From Clostridium sp. UBA1056 (GTDB taxonomy: Bacteria > Bacillota > Clostridia > Clostridiales > Clostridiaceae), in NCBI GenBank assembly GCA_002316385.1, contig DCDL01000016.1:1-64000 (forward strand): a stretch of 64,000 bases of DNA, written 5' to 3'. Shown piece by piece: positions 34,416-43,090 of this stretch. The notes under the pieces are model-generated. The model had not been told where the DNA came from and ran no database searches. It saw only the letters and a program-made list of their open reading frames with translations. The stretch's first letter is position 1. Every line of letters starts with the position of its first letter. The position numbers were made by a program, and so were the translations under genes.

Positions 34416-35120
34416 ATGGAAAATAGTTCGACGAAGAAAAAAAGAAGTTTAGGCAAGATTTTAACGATAGTGATTATAATATTAATAGCCCTATCATATC
34501 TTTTTATACCAGAGTTTAATTCGAAAATGAATAATATATTTAAGCTATTTAGCTCTATGAGTATAGAAGCCATAGCAGAGTACATAAGGTCTTTTGGAAT
34601 ATATGCTGTTTTAGCTTCATTTTTATTAATGGTACTTCAATCAGTGGTAGCACCACTACCAGCATTTCTAATAACTTTTGCTAACGCTGCTATTTTCGGA
34701 TGGTGGCAAGGTGCGCTACTATCATGGATTAGCTCCATGGCAGGAGCTGTTTTATGTTTTTATATTGCTAGAATTCTTGGACGAGATGTGGTTGAAAAAC
34801 TTACTAGTAAATATGCTATGGCAAGTGTGGAAGGTTTTTTTGAGAAGTATGGTAAACATACAATTTTAATATGTAGATTATTACCTTTTGTATCTTTTGA
34901 CTTCATATCTTATGCAGCAGGACTAACTCCAATGGGATTTGTAGCGTTTATTGTTGCTACAGGAATTGGTCAACTACCAGCAACTATAGTTTATTCCTAT
35001 GTTGGTGGAATGCTAACTGGTGGAGCTCAAATGATTGTAACAGCACTATTAATACTTTTTGCAATAACTATTTTAATTTTTATGTTTAAACAGATATACA
35101 ATGATAAAGAAAAAAGATAA
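34416..35120 (+). CDS. VTT/TVP38-family membrane protein (YdjX/YdjZ type), copy 1
   Basis: A 234-residue polytopic protein of the VTT group, which includes DedA-like lipid transporters. Hydrophobic segments occur at ~12-32, 58-90 and onward. The signature region is FGWWQGALLSWISSMAGAVLCF, then RILGRD and ICRLLPFVSFDFISYAAG, where the Arg/Pro and GxT motif (AAGLTPMGF) match TVP38 proteins. GAGGAGG precedes the ATG. It leads the group of genes that contains a second VTT gene at 40968-41621. Confidence 0.88.
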   Translation: MENSSTKKKRSLGKILTIVIIILIALSYLFIPEFNSKMNNIFKLFSSMSIEAIAEYIRSFGIYAVLASFLLMVLQSVVAPLPAFLITFANAAIFGWWQGALLSWISSMAGAVLCFYIARILGRDVVEKLTSKYAMASVEGFFEKYGKHTILICRLLPFVSFDFISYAAGLTPMGFVAFIVATGIGQLPATIVYSYVGGMLTGGAQMIVTALLILFAITILIFMFKQIYNDKEKR

Positions 35121-35125
35121 AGAGA

Positions 35126-35170
35126 TAAAAATAAAAATGCGAAGTGAAAATTCACTCGCATTTTTATTTT
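35126..35170. terminator. Convergent terminator
   Basis: AAAAATGCGAAGTGAA pairs with TTCACTCGCATTTTT around AA; T and A tracts on both sides serve both the VTT gene and the rhodanese gene. Confidence 0.85.
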
Positions 35171-35180
35171 ATAATGAAGA

Positions 35181-35636
35181 TTATTTTTCTAATAATCCAT
35201 CATATGGCCAACCTTTTTGACCTTTTTCTAATATAAACATTCTACTAGCATCAACACCTTTAGTTGTTAAGTAGTCGATAGTTTTTTTAGCACCACCGCC
35301 ACCACCTGGGCAAGCAACAATTACTGGTTTATCTGAACTATTGATATCATCTAAAGTAAAATCAAGTTTAGATGTTAACTCTTCAGTGTCTGCTGGATAA
35401 GCATAAGTTGGAACTGTGCCAACGATATGATGCTTATCATAGTCTTCTTTAACTTGAATATCTAATAGATAAATATCATCTTTGTTTTCAATAGCAGTTT
35501 TTAATTGCTCTGCTGTATAATATTGATATTGTTTTTCTTCGCCTTCTTTTGAAGTATCTTTTGGTTTACTACAGCCCATAAGCATAGTTGATATAATTAT
35601 GCAAAGAGCAAGTATAAGAGTAAATTTCTTTTTCAT
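35181..35636 (-). CDS. Rhodanese-like lipoprotein
   Basis: A 151-residue exported lipoprotein with lipobox LMGC (Cys22) and one rhodanese domain (~40-150). The domain shows LLDIQVKEDYDKHHIVGTVP, the standard DxRxxxxYxxxHIxGA region, and the active-site Cys109 in VACPGGGGGAKK. Its Gly-rich loop is atypical compared with CRxGxR. It sits outside the membrane, divergent from the operon starting at 35884, and parallels YnjE in the E. coli ynj locus. Sulfur or selenium transfer is possible but unproven. Confidence 0.88.
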   Translation of the reverse strand: MKKKFTLILALCIIISTMLMGCSKPKDTSKEGEEKQYQYYTAEQLKTAIENKDDIYLLDIQVKEDYDKHHIVGTVPTYAYPADTEELTSKLDFTLDDINSSDKPVIVACPGGGGGAKKTIDYLTTKGVDASRMFILEKGQKGWPYDGLLEK

Positions 35637-35769
35637 TAATTATCCCCCCCATAAGTATAAATGGTATTTTTGATTTATTACCAAAATCATTATATAAAAT
35701 GAATATGTTAAAATCAAATAGAGAAATATAATGGATTTTAATAGTTGTATTATACATATCTATAATACA

Positions 35770-35798
35770 TTGACAACCATTAAAATTGAAGTTATACT
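35770..35798 (+). promoter_or_regulatory. Strong vegetative promoter of the ynj-like operon
   Basis: TTGACA (35770-35775) and TATACT (35793-35798) are exactly 17 bases apart, near the consensus. Transcription should begin near 35805 and give a leader of about 80 bases. Confidence 0.8.
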
Positions 35799-35839
35799 GT
35801 TTTTGTCAAAATGGAGAAGTGTATTTAGCAGGAGGTAAT

Positions 35840-35863
35840 ATGCCTCTTATTTTTATGTTTTAG
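35840..35863 (+). CDS. Seven-residue leader ORF (MPLIFMF)
   Basis: ATG 35840 has a perfect AGGAGG (35830-35835) four bases upstream, and TAG ends the frame after seven codons. GAGG and CCTC around the start can form a small stem. Since the next gene's own ribosome site is poor, translation of this leader may control or couple entry into it. Confidence 0.4.
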   Translation: MPLIFMF

Positions 35864-35883
35864 AAGGGTAGGTTTTTAAGAGG

Positions 35884-36675
35884 ATGATTAAAGGCGAAAT
35901 AAGTATAAAAACTCATCAAATTCTTAGTTTTAGCTCCATATTTGCAGAGCTTTCACTAGGTGCAAATATATTTTGGCCAGGCTGTGCCATTTTATCTATG
36001 GGAGAAGATATAGTAATGAAAACTTATGAACTTTTAAAGACACAGATACCTGATTTGAGGCTAAGCACCATGTGTTGTGGGAAACCGTCGCTTCATATCA
36101 ATAGTGGAGAACCTTATGAAAGAAGAAAGCAATTTTTAAATGAAGCTTTTAAAAAAAATAGTACAAAGAGAATCTATACTCTATGCCCAAATTGCCAACA
36201 TACTTTATCTGATAATAGTGATTGTGAAATAATTTCGGCATGGACAGTTTTAGATGAAGCTATACCAAAGGAGAAGTATAATATATATAAAGGAAGAGAG
36301 TTATCTTTGCATGATCCTTGCCCAATAAAAGACCATTTAGAGAATACTGTTGCTGCAAGAAATATATTAAATAAATTAGGTGTGGATATATTAGAATTTG
36401 TAAATAATAGAGAAAAAACACTATGCTGTGGTAAAAAGAATATGATTATGACTCTAGAGCCAGAAAAAGGGCAGCAGCTTTTTCAAATTCGTGCTAATCA
36501 AGCCCCATCTAAGGAGATTGTTACATATTGTGCCTCCTGTGTGGATACCTTTAGACAAAATAACTTTGAGGCATATCATATATTAGAATTACTATGGGAA
36601 ATGAAGACAACGGGCTCCTGGAGAAATAGATATAGTTTAGTAAAGAATATTAAGAGGGAAGATAAACAATGTTAG
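35884..36675 (+). CDS. Cys-rich CCG-domain protein (heterodisulfide-reductase-like)
   Basis: A 263-residue cytosolic protein with two CCG units: FWPGCAIL, MCCGKP, LCPNC; then LHDPCPIK, LCCGKKN, YCASC. Such units bind an unusual 4Fe-4S cluster in HdrB and related redox subunits. No other redox domain is fused. The ATG touches AGAGG with no spacing, so initiation may depend on the leader ORF. It overlaps the CDP-alcohol transferase gene by 7 bases. It takes the place of the Fe-S component in the E. coli ydj/ynj locus. The electron partner is unknown. Confidence 0.85.
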   Translation: MIKGEISIKTHQILSFSSIFAELSLGANIFWPGCAILSMGEDIVMKTYELLKTQIPDLRLSTMCCGKPSLHINSGEPYERRKQFLNEAFKKNSTKRIYTLCPNCQHTLSDNSDCEIISAWTVLDEAIPKEKYNIYKGRELSLHDPCPIKDHLENTVAARNILNKLGVDILEFVNNREKTLCCGKKNMIMTLEPEKGQQLFQIRANQAPSKEIVTYCASCVDTFRQNNFEAYHILELLWEMKTTGSWRNRYSLVKNIKREDKQC

Positions 36676-37268
36676 ATACAAGAGGAAGAAAATATTTTGA
36701 TAAAATATTTGATAAAAGTGGCGGAATGCTTATAGATAAGGGATTATCACCAACTAATGTAACTATTATAGCAGCTACAATTGGAATAGTAGGAGCTATT
36801 TCCTTTTCCTTTGGTAGTGTTATTTTGCCTATAATTTTACTATGGCTTTCCGGATTTTTGGATGCTGTAGATGGCTCTATGGCAAGACAAAGCAGGAGAG
36901 TTTCACCTGTAGGTACATTACTAGATATATGGCTTGATAGATTAGTTGAAATTTCATATATAATATCCTTTGCTATTGTATGTAGTGAAGCAACTTTTAG
37001 TTTAATGATATTAGCTTGCACTATAATTTTATCTATGACCGTATTTCTAACTAGTGGGATGCTTATAGAAAATACAGGTATAAAAAGCTTCCATTATCAA
37101 GCAGGTTTAATGGAAAGAACTGAAGGCTTTATAATGTTTACTATTATGATAATATTTTACCAATGTATTAATATATTGGCATTCATTTATGCCATATTAA
37201 TTTTATATACAGCTATGCAAAGATTATGTATGGCAATTAAAGTATTAGGAGGTAATAATGAAAAATAA
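36669..37268 (+). CDS. CDP-alcohol phosphatidyltransferase (YnjF-like)
   Basis: A 199-residue integral membrane enzyme. The catalytic motif D-x2-DG-x2-AR-x8-G-x3-D-x3-D is complete (DAVDGSMARQ, then PVGTLLDIWLD). Enzymes of this group move a phosphatidyl group from CDP-diacylglycerol to an alcohol, or similar. The acceptor cannot be predicted. It overlaps the genes on both sides (by 7 and 11 bases), so it is made together with the CCG protein and the transporter. This pairing is typical of YnjF-type proteins. Confidence 0.93.
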   Translation: MLDTRGRKYFDKIFDKSGGMLIDKGLSPTNVTIIAATIGIVGAISFSFGSVILPIILLWLSGFLDAVDGSMARQSRRVSPVGTLLDIWLDRLVEISYIISFAIVCSEATFSLMILACTIILSMTVFLTSGMLIENTGIKSFHYQAGLMERTEGFIMFTIMIIFYQCINILAFIYAILILYTAMQRLCMAIKVLGGNNEK

Positions 37269-38466
37269 AAAATTGAAATCCATATTTTTAGTTTTTCTTT
37301 CAATAGTACTTACTTTAAGTCTTGTAGCGTGTGGAAAGAAAAATGATGAAGCTCAAACTGTAAATTTATATGGATGGGGTGGAGATGAAAGATTTAACAC
37401 TTGGATTGATAAGGAGTTTGCAACTTATATAAAAGAAAAATATAACATTACTTTAAATCGGGTTCCTATGAACATTGATGAAGTTCTATTAAAACTTACT
37501 AATGAGAAAAGCTCTAAAGAGAAAGGATCTATTGATCTCATTTGGTTAAATGGTGAAAATTTTTATTATGCTAAAGAAAACGATCTTCTATATGGACCTT
37601 TTTTAGACAAATTAGAAAATGCGGAAAAGTACATAGATATGCAAGGTGATGCTGCTACAAAGGATTTTGGATATCCAATTGAAGGATATGAAGCACCTTG
37701 GGGAACTGCACAATTTGTATTAAATTATGATAGTGAAAAAATGGATACACCACCAACTAATGCACAGGAGTTAAAAGATTATGTAACAAAAAATCCTGGT
37801 AGATTTACATATCCTCAAGCTAGTGATTTTACTGGCTCAGCTTTTGTTAGAACAGTACTTTATGACCTTATCGGATATGATAATTTAAAGGATTTACCAG
37901 CGGATTATGATGCGGTTAAAGAAGCTATAGCACCTGCATTAGAATATTTTAAAGAGATTGAACCTTATCTATGGAAAAAAGGAGAGGTTTATCCTGCAGA
38001 TTCTGCTCAATTAGATAGCTTATATCAAGATGGAGAAGTAGATATTGTTATGGATTATAATGCAAATAAGGCTTTAAGTAAGGTAGCGGATAAAAGTTGG
38101 TCAGTATCAACTAAATCTTCTATATGGGATAAGGGTACACCATTTAATACACATTATTTAGCCATTGCAGCTAATGCACCTAATGTTGATGGAGCTCTGA
38201 AAGTAATCAATGCAGCATTGGCACCTGAAATGCAAATATCCAAAGCTAACTTAACTGGATGGGCTGATTTACCATCTATTGAATATGACAAGTTAAGTGC
38301 GGAGCAGCAAAAGGAGCTTGATGAAAAACTTACCCCTGATAAAGAGTATGAGCATACAGTCTTAAGTTATGAAGAACTTTCAAAACACAAACAAGCAGAA
38401 TTAAGATCAGACTTAGTAGTAGTTATAGAGAAGGTATGGGAGGACGTGATTCTTTTTGATAAATAA
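37258..38466 (+). CDS. YnjB-like ABC transporter substrate-binding lipoprotein
   Basis: A 402-residue extracellular binding protein with lipobox LVAC (Cys25). Family landmarks are the VNLYGWGGDERFNTWID start, SIDLIWLNGENFYYAKE, GYEAPWGTAQFVLNYD and FTYPQASDFTGSAFVR. These match the YnjB group of the spermidine/iron/thiamine-type binding proteins. The ligand is not known. AGGAGG is 5 bases before the ATG, inside the previous gene. It overlaps the first permease gene by 11 bases. Confidence 0.9.
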   Translation: MKNKKLKSIFLVFLSIVLTLSLVACGKKNDEAQTVNLYGWGGDERFNTWIDKEFATYIKEKYNITLNRVPMNIDEVLLKLTNEKSSKEKGSIDLIWLNGENFYYAKENDLLYGPFLDKLENAEKYIDMQGDAATKDFGYPIEGYEAPWGTAQFVLNYDSEKMDTPPTNAQELKDYVTKNPGRFTYPQASDFTGSAFVRTVLYDLIGYDNLKDLPADYDAVKEAIAPALEYFKEIEPYLWKKGEVYPADSAQLDSLYQDGEVDIVMDYNANKALSKVADKSWSVSTKSSIWDKGTPFNTHYLAIAANAPNVDGALKVINAALAPEMQISKANLTGWADLPSIEYDKLSAEQQKELDEKLTPDKEYEHTVLSYEELSKHKQAELRSDLVVVIEKVWEDVILFDK

Positions 38467-39322
38467 TAAGAAGAGAAAAAAGATTATTGGTGGATTAATG
38501 ATTCTTCCGTCTTTATCTGTGATAATTATAATTACTATGTTTGTTATTATAAATACTTTTATGGAAAGCTTAGGATATATTCCTGAGCTTTCCTTTAATA
38601 ATTTTACATTCAAATACTATAGGGAGCTATTTGCTGATTCTGTATTTTTAAATAGTCTATATTATAGTTTTAAAATATCTTTAATATCCGCAATAATTGC
38701 CACAGTTTTAGGGAGTTACTTAGGGTACTATATATCAAAGTCAAATAATAAGTTCTTAAATATATTATACAGATTACCGATATTATTGTCATATGTAGCA
38801 GCTGCAGCACTTATATATACAACCTATAGTGATAAAGGATTGTTATTTCATATAATATCATTATTAGGATTTAATGAGATTGATATAAATTTAATTTTTA
38901 ATTCTAGTGGAATTGCAGTAATACTTTTAAATATTTTTAAAGGTATGCCTTTTATAGCTTTTAGTGTTGCCCCTATTTTTATGAAAGCAGATAAAAATTA
39001 TAGATTTGTAGCACAAAATTTAGGTTCTACAAGATTTCAATATATAATAAAAATTCTTTTACCTATAGCTAAGCGGGCCATATTTACTTCCTTTTTAGTA
39101 ATATTTAATTTTAATATGTTTACCTATGAAGGGTTTTACTATCTGGGTCCATCAAATCCTATATCTATAGGTGTTTATGCTTATAAAACCTACGTAAGTG
39201 CAGATTTGTCTAATAGAATCTATGGAATGGCTATAAATATGATAATGATTTTGATATCCTTAGTATTATGTGTGTTTTATTATAAGATGATAAAGAAAGA
39301 TGGACAAGAGGAGGTAAGGTAG
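38456..39322 (+). CDS. ABC transporter permease 1 (YnjC N-half-like)
   Basis: A 288-residue permease with about six membrane helices and a start at TTG 38456 after GGGAGG. The coupling loop with the cytoplasmic ATPase is visible as RFVAQNLGSTRFQYIIKILLPIAKRAI (the EAA-like loop). It is half of the fused YnjC permease of E. coli, here a separate chain. The next permease gene starts within its stop codon (TAGTG). Confidence 0.9.
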   Translation: MINNKKRKKIIGGLMILPSLSVIIIITMFVIINTFMESLGYIPELSFNNFTFKYYRELFADSVFLNSLYYSFKISLISAIIATVLGSYLGYYISKSNNKFLNILYRLPILLSYVAAAALIYTTYSDKGLLFHIISLLGFNEIDINLIFNSSGIAVILLNIFKGMPFIAFSVAPIFMKADKNYRFVAQNLGSTRFQYIIKILLPIAKRAIFTSFLVIFNFNMFTYEGFYYLGPSNPISIGVYAYKTYVSADLSNRIYGMAINMIMILISLVLCVFYYKMIKKDGQEEVR

Positions 39323-40101
39323 TGAGAAAATGGATTAAATGTATATTAATATTTTCTATAATCATATTTTTATTACTTCCTATAATATCTATGATTATAT
39401 GGTCGTTTTTTAGCAGTTGGAAGGCTAAGGATATTTTGCCTAATAACTTTACTTTGAATGGATTTAAATATTTTTTCACATCAAAGGATTGGTATATTGG
39501 TATCAAGTCTGTTATATTTTCTATGGAGGTAGCTTTAATTTCCTTAATCCTAAGTATAATGGCTTCTAGATTTTTTATAACTAGAAATATGAAACATAAA
39601 ATAACACTGGAAAGTATTTTCTATTTGCCCATGCTATTACCCGTAATAAGCATATGCTTAGGTAGTCATAAATTATTTCTAAAATATTTTTCATCCTGTG
39701 ATATTGCAATTTTACTATTACATATCTATTTCTCGTTACCATATGCTTTTAAGTTAGTCTATTCCTATTATACTGTTTGGGGAATAGAAGATGAGCTTGC
39801 AGCGAGAGGCTTAGGAGCGTCATTTTGGCAAGCTTTTAAATATATAAATATGCCAATATATACTCAGGGATATGTGTCAAGTTTTTTTATGGCATTTATA
39901 GTATCTTATTCTCAGTACTTTATAAACATGTTTATAGGAAATAACAATCATGTTAACTTCTCTATGATTATGACTCCATATGTAGCTAATTCTAATAGAA
40001 ATATATCAGCAGTATATACTTTAATGTATATACTTTATAGTGTAATAGTAATGATTATAACTTCATTTATAACAAAGAGGTACAATAAAGTAAGTATATA
40101 G
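39322..40101 (+). CDS. ABC transporter permease 2 (YnjC C-half-like)
   Basis: A 259-residue permease starting at GTG, with GAGGAGG upstream and one base shared with the previous stop. It has about six helices and an EAA-like loop, EDELAARGLGASFWQAFKYINMPIY, for contact with the ATPase. Together with permease 1 it forms the membrane channel of the importer. The ATPase gene follows after 15 bases. Confidence 0.9.
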   Translation: MRKWIKCILIFSIIIFLLLPIISMIIWSFFSSWKAKDILPNNFTLNGFKYFFTSKDWYIGIKSVIFSMEVALISLILSIMASRFFITRNMKHKITLESIFYLPMLLPVISICLGSHKLFLKYFSSCDIAILLLHIYFSLPYAFKLVYSYYTVWGIEDELAARGLGASFWQAFKYINMPIYTQGYVSSFFMAFIVSYSQYFINMFIGNNNHVNFSMIMTPYVANSNRNISAVYTLMYILYSVIVMIITSFITKRYNKVSI

Positions 40102-40116
40102 AAAAGGAGTAGTCAT

Positions 40117-40887
40117 ATGGGCAGAATAGAACTTCAAAACATATATTTTTCTATTGGTAATAAGGAGATTCTAAAAGATATTAATTTAATTATTGAAGAT
40201 GGAGAGTTTTTTTCTATATTAGGACCTAGTGGAGTAGGAAAGACTACAATTTTTAAAATCATTGTAGGAGTAGTATTACCTAACAAAGGAAATGTTTTAG
40301 TAGATGATAAAATTATAAATGATCTACCTATGGAAAAAAGAAATATAGTAATGGTACATCAAGGAAAACAGCTCTTTCCACATATGACCATCAAGGAAAA
40401 TGTAGAATTTGGGTTAAGAATGAGAAAGTTGCCAAGGAAATATATTGATGAAAAGGTTAGTTTTCTTGTGAAATTCTTCAATATGGAAGGGCATATGAAA
40501 AAATATCCCCATCAACTCTCTGGGGGACAGCAACAATTAATAGCACTAATGAGAGCTTTGGCTGTAGAACCAAAGGTGCTTTTGTTAGATGAACCTTTCA
40601 CAGGATTGGATAATAAATTAAAGAATTATATAAAAAGTTACATAATGAAGGTACAAGAGGAGTTTAAAATTACTACTATAATGATAACTCATGAAAAAGA
40701 AGATGCTTTTTCTATGAGTAGTAAGATAGCATTTTTATTTGAAGGAAATATAGCTTTAATAGATAGAGCCGAAAATTTAAATGGAGTAACAAATATACCT
40801 TGTATTGACAAATATTTAGGTGAGATTACTACATTAGAAGATGGAAGAATTATTTTTTCAGATAGAATTATCAATGTAAAAAAATAA
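40117..40887 (+). CDS. ABC transporter ATP-binding protein (YnjD-like)
   Basis: A 256-residue ATPase of the importer. Walker A is GPSGVGKT (~38-45), Q-loop MVHQGKQLFPHM, signature LSGGQQQ, Walker B VLLLDEP and switch His in MITHEKED. AAAGGAG precedes the ATG. The C-terminal extension is short and lacks a regulatory domain. It ends the operon. Confidence 0.93.
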   Translation: MGRIELQNIYFSIGNKEILKDINLIIEDGEFFSILGPSGVGKTTIFKIIVGVVLPNKGNVLVDDKIINDLPMEKRNIVMVHQGKQLFPHMTIKENVEFGLRMRKLPRKYIDEKVSFLVKFFNMEGHMKKYPHQLSGGQQQLIALMRALAVEPKVLLLDEPFTGLDNKLKNYIKSYIMKVQEEFKITTIMITHEKEDAFSMSSKIAFLFEGNIALIDRAENLNGVTNIPCIDKYLGEITTLEDGRIIFSDRIINVKK

Positions 40888-40925
40888 GGAATCAATTAAT
40901 TTAAGAGGTTCCTTATTTTTAAATA
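40880..40925. terminator. Terminator between the ATPase and the second VTT gene
   Basis: AAAAATAAGGAA pairs with TTCCTTATTTTT across a longer loop, with T and A tracts on the two strands. Confidence 0.7.
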
Positions 40926-40967
40926 TTATATATTTAAGTGTTGACATAAATTTCATAAAAGCCTATT

Positions 40968-41621
40968 TCAAGAATTAGTTTTACCTATCTTTTTTCCAAG
41001 GACTAAAGAGAAAATAGCTAATAATATTAAGAGAACAATCGACACTATAAATGCAGGGTCATGGATGTTTAAAGCCTGATTTCCTATATTTAAAAATACC
41101 AGTGTACCTGGTAAAATTCCAAGAAAAGTAGCTAACATATAATTACTAAACTTTATTGAAGTTAATCCAGCACCGTAATTAATTAAATTATAAGGAATAG
41201 CTGGAATTAATCTTAGTATAAATATAACTCCAAATCCTTTCTTATCATCTAAATTAACTAAAAAACTACTCCACTTCTCGGGAAGCTTTTTCTGTAGTAA
41301 GCTAGTAACGGCATCTTTAGCCAATACTTTAGCCATGAAAAACATTATTGCACTATTTAAAGTTGCTCCAACCATAGTATATATAGTCCCAGGAATAAAT
41401 CCAAAGAGAAGTCCTGCAGCAAGAGCAAGGACTGGCACAGGGAAAAAAGCGATTGGTAATAGGGTAAAGCATAGCATATAAACTAATGGAGCTAAGTAAC
41501 CAAAATTATCTATATAATTCCTTAAAGCCTCTGGAGTTAATCCTCTAAAAAATATAAAATATGTAATAGTAAGGGAAAATAGAATTATTAATAAAATCAT
41601 AACTTTCTTATTTTTTTTCAT
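40968..41621 (-). CDS. VTT/TVP38-family membrane protein (YdjX/YdjZ type), copy 2
   Basis: A 217-residue VTT protein. N-terminal helix ~6-26; the core has PVPVLALAAGLLFGFIPGTIYTMVGATLNSA, the loop with KDAVTSLL and ILRLIPAIPYNLINYGAGLTSI, where the Arg/Pro pairs and the GAGLT motif are typical. AAGGAGG precedes the ATG. Convergent to the ABC operon, so the cluster starts and ends with VTT proteins, as ydjX and ydjZ flank their locus in E. coli. The known VTT proteins move or scramble lipids; this role is inferred. Confidence 0.88.
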   Translation of the reverse strand: MKKNKKVMILLIILFSLTITYFIFFRGLTPEALRNYIDNFGYLAPLVYMLCFTLLPIAFFPVPVLALAAGLLFGFIPGTIYTMVGATLNSAIMFFMAKVLAKDAVTSLLQKKLPEKWSSFLVNLDDKKGFGVIFILRLIPAIPYNLINYGAGLTSIKFSNYMLATFLGILPGTLVFLNIGNQALNIHDPAFIVSIVLLILLAIFSLVLGKKIGKTNS

Positions 41622-42024
41622 AGTTTTACCTCCTTATAATGATAGTATGTCCATACCATATAGTATATAAGTTAAGATAGTAAGTCAATATATTGAATCT
41701 ACTATAGAAATTTTCAATAAATAAAATAAAGGTATTGAAAAAAACATTACATTTCATATTTTTAGTAGTTGTACAAATGTTATAGACCTTAATATTTTGC
41801 ACCTTGTATATTTAACTAGTTTATATGAGATTCTAAAATTTTAAGTATGCAAAAATTTAAATTAAATCTTTTATGAAGGGGAAATATAGTAACCTTCTTT
41901 ATTAAAAGTATGTATTCAATACAATATGTTAAAAAATATCTTTAGTTAGCATATATTTAACTAACTGGTTGATATTTAAATCATAATGTGATAATATACA
42001 ACAAAATAGAAAGGGGTATGAGGT
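41622..42024. other. Intergenic leader region, no gene seen
   Basis: AT-rich with only weak pairing, such as TAGTTAG with CTAACTA near 41944-41970. No purine riboswitch core is found in front of the adenosine deaminase. The two genes are divergent, so both promoters lie here. Confidence 0.5.
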
Positions 42025-43017
42025 ATGGACTTTGAATTATTACCAAAAATAGAATTACACTGTCATTTAGATGGAAGTGTTAGACCTGAAACCATATTAG
42101 ATATAGCTACTAAAGAAAATATAGAAATACCAACCTATGATTTAAATCAATTAAGAGGTTTATTAGAGGCACCATTAGAGTGTAAATCATTAGTAGAGTA
42201 TTTGGATAGGTTTAATCTTCCTATAAAAATAATGCAAAGCAAAGAAAGTTTAAGAAGAATCACTTATGAACTTTTAGAGGATGCTGCTAAGGAAAATGTA
42301 AAATATATAGAAATTAGATATGCACCAGTTTTACATACAGAAAATGGGCTAACAATAGAACAAGTTATAGAAAGTGTTATAGATGGAATTAAACAGGGTG
42401 AAAAGGATTTTAATATAAAGGCTAATCTAATTTTATCTTGTTTAAGACATAGAGGGGCTGATAGTGCAGCTACTGTAGTGGAGGCTGGAAAGAAATTCTT
42501 AGATAAAGGTGTAGTGGCTGTGGATCTTGCCGGAGCTGAAAATGAAGGTTTTGCTAAAGAATTTGTAGACGTAATAAGTATAGCTAGAGAATATGGATAT
42601 AGAGTTACTATACATGCAGGGGAAACAGGTATAGGATTAAATGTAGTAGATGCAATCAAATTACTTCATGCAGAGAGAATTGGACATGGAGTGGCTATAA
42701 AAGATCTTAAAGAAGCTTATGATTTAGTTAAAGAAAATAATGTAACTTTGGAGATGTGTCCAACTAGTAACATGCAAACAAAGGCCGTTAAAAGTTATGA
42801 AGAGCATCCATTATTTAAATTTTATAAAGATGGGATAAGAGTTTCTTTTAATACAGATAATAGGACTGTTTCTGCTACTAATATAACTGGTGAGTGTAAA
42901 AGCATAGATAAGGTTGTAAACATGACCCATGAGGATTATAAAAAAATATATAATGATTCTGTAGATGCTACCTTTGCAACAGAAGAAGTTAAGGCGTATT
43001 TAAAAACTTTAATATAA
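42025..43017 (+). CDS. add: Adenosine deaminase
   Basis: Converts adenosine to inosine in purine salvage. The 330-residue TIM barrel has the metal site HCHLDGS near the start, HAGETG, the catalytic Glu/His region RIGHGVA and the metal Asp in SFNTDNRT. Length is normal. A rather poor AGGGGTATGAGGT region precedes the ATG; another ATG 8 bases upstream is out of frame. Single-gene unit with a terminator. Confidence 0.95.
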   Translation: MDFELLPKIELHCHLDGSVRPETILDIATKENIEIPTYDLNQLRGLLEAPLECKSLVEYLDRFNLPIKIMQSKESLRRITYELLEDAAKENVKYIEIRYAPVLHTENGLTIEQVIESVIDGIKQGEKDFNIKANLILSCLRHRGADSAATVVEAGKKFLDKGVVAVDLAGAENEGFAKEFVDVISIAREYGYRVTIHAGETGIGLNVVDAIKLLHAERIGHGVAIKDLKEAYDLVKENNVTLEMCPTSNMQTKAVKSYEEHPLFKFYKDGIRVSFNTDNRTVSATNITGECKSIDKVVNMTHEDYKKIYNDSVDATFATEEVKAYLKTLI

Positions 43018-43039
43018 ATATATTTTTTATAGTAATATA

Positions 43040-43090
43040 AAAATAGCTATAATTTTAAGGAATACCTAAGAATTATAGCTATTTTTATTT
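43040..43090. terminator. Terminator between add and znuB
   Basis: AAATAGCTATAATT (43041-43054) pairs perfectly with AATTATAGCTATTT (43070-43083), with T tracts outward on both sides. Confidence 0.8.

Noticed and set aside
41800..42024. Purine riboswitch before adenosine deaminase
   Set aside because: The conserved junction and loop sequences of that class are not present.
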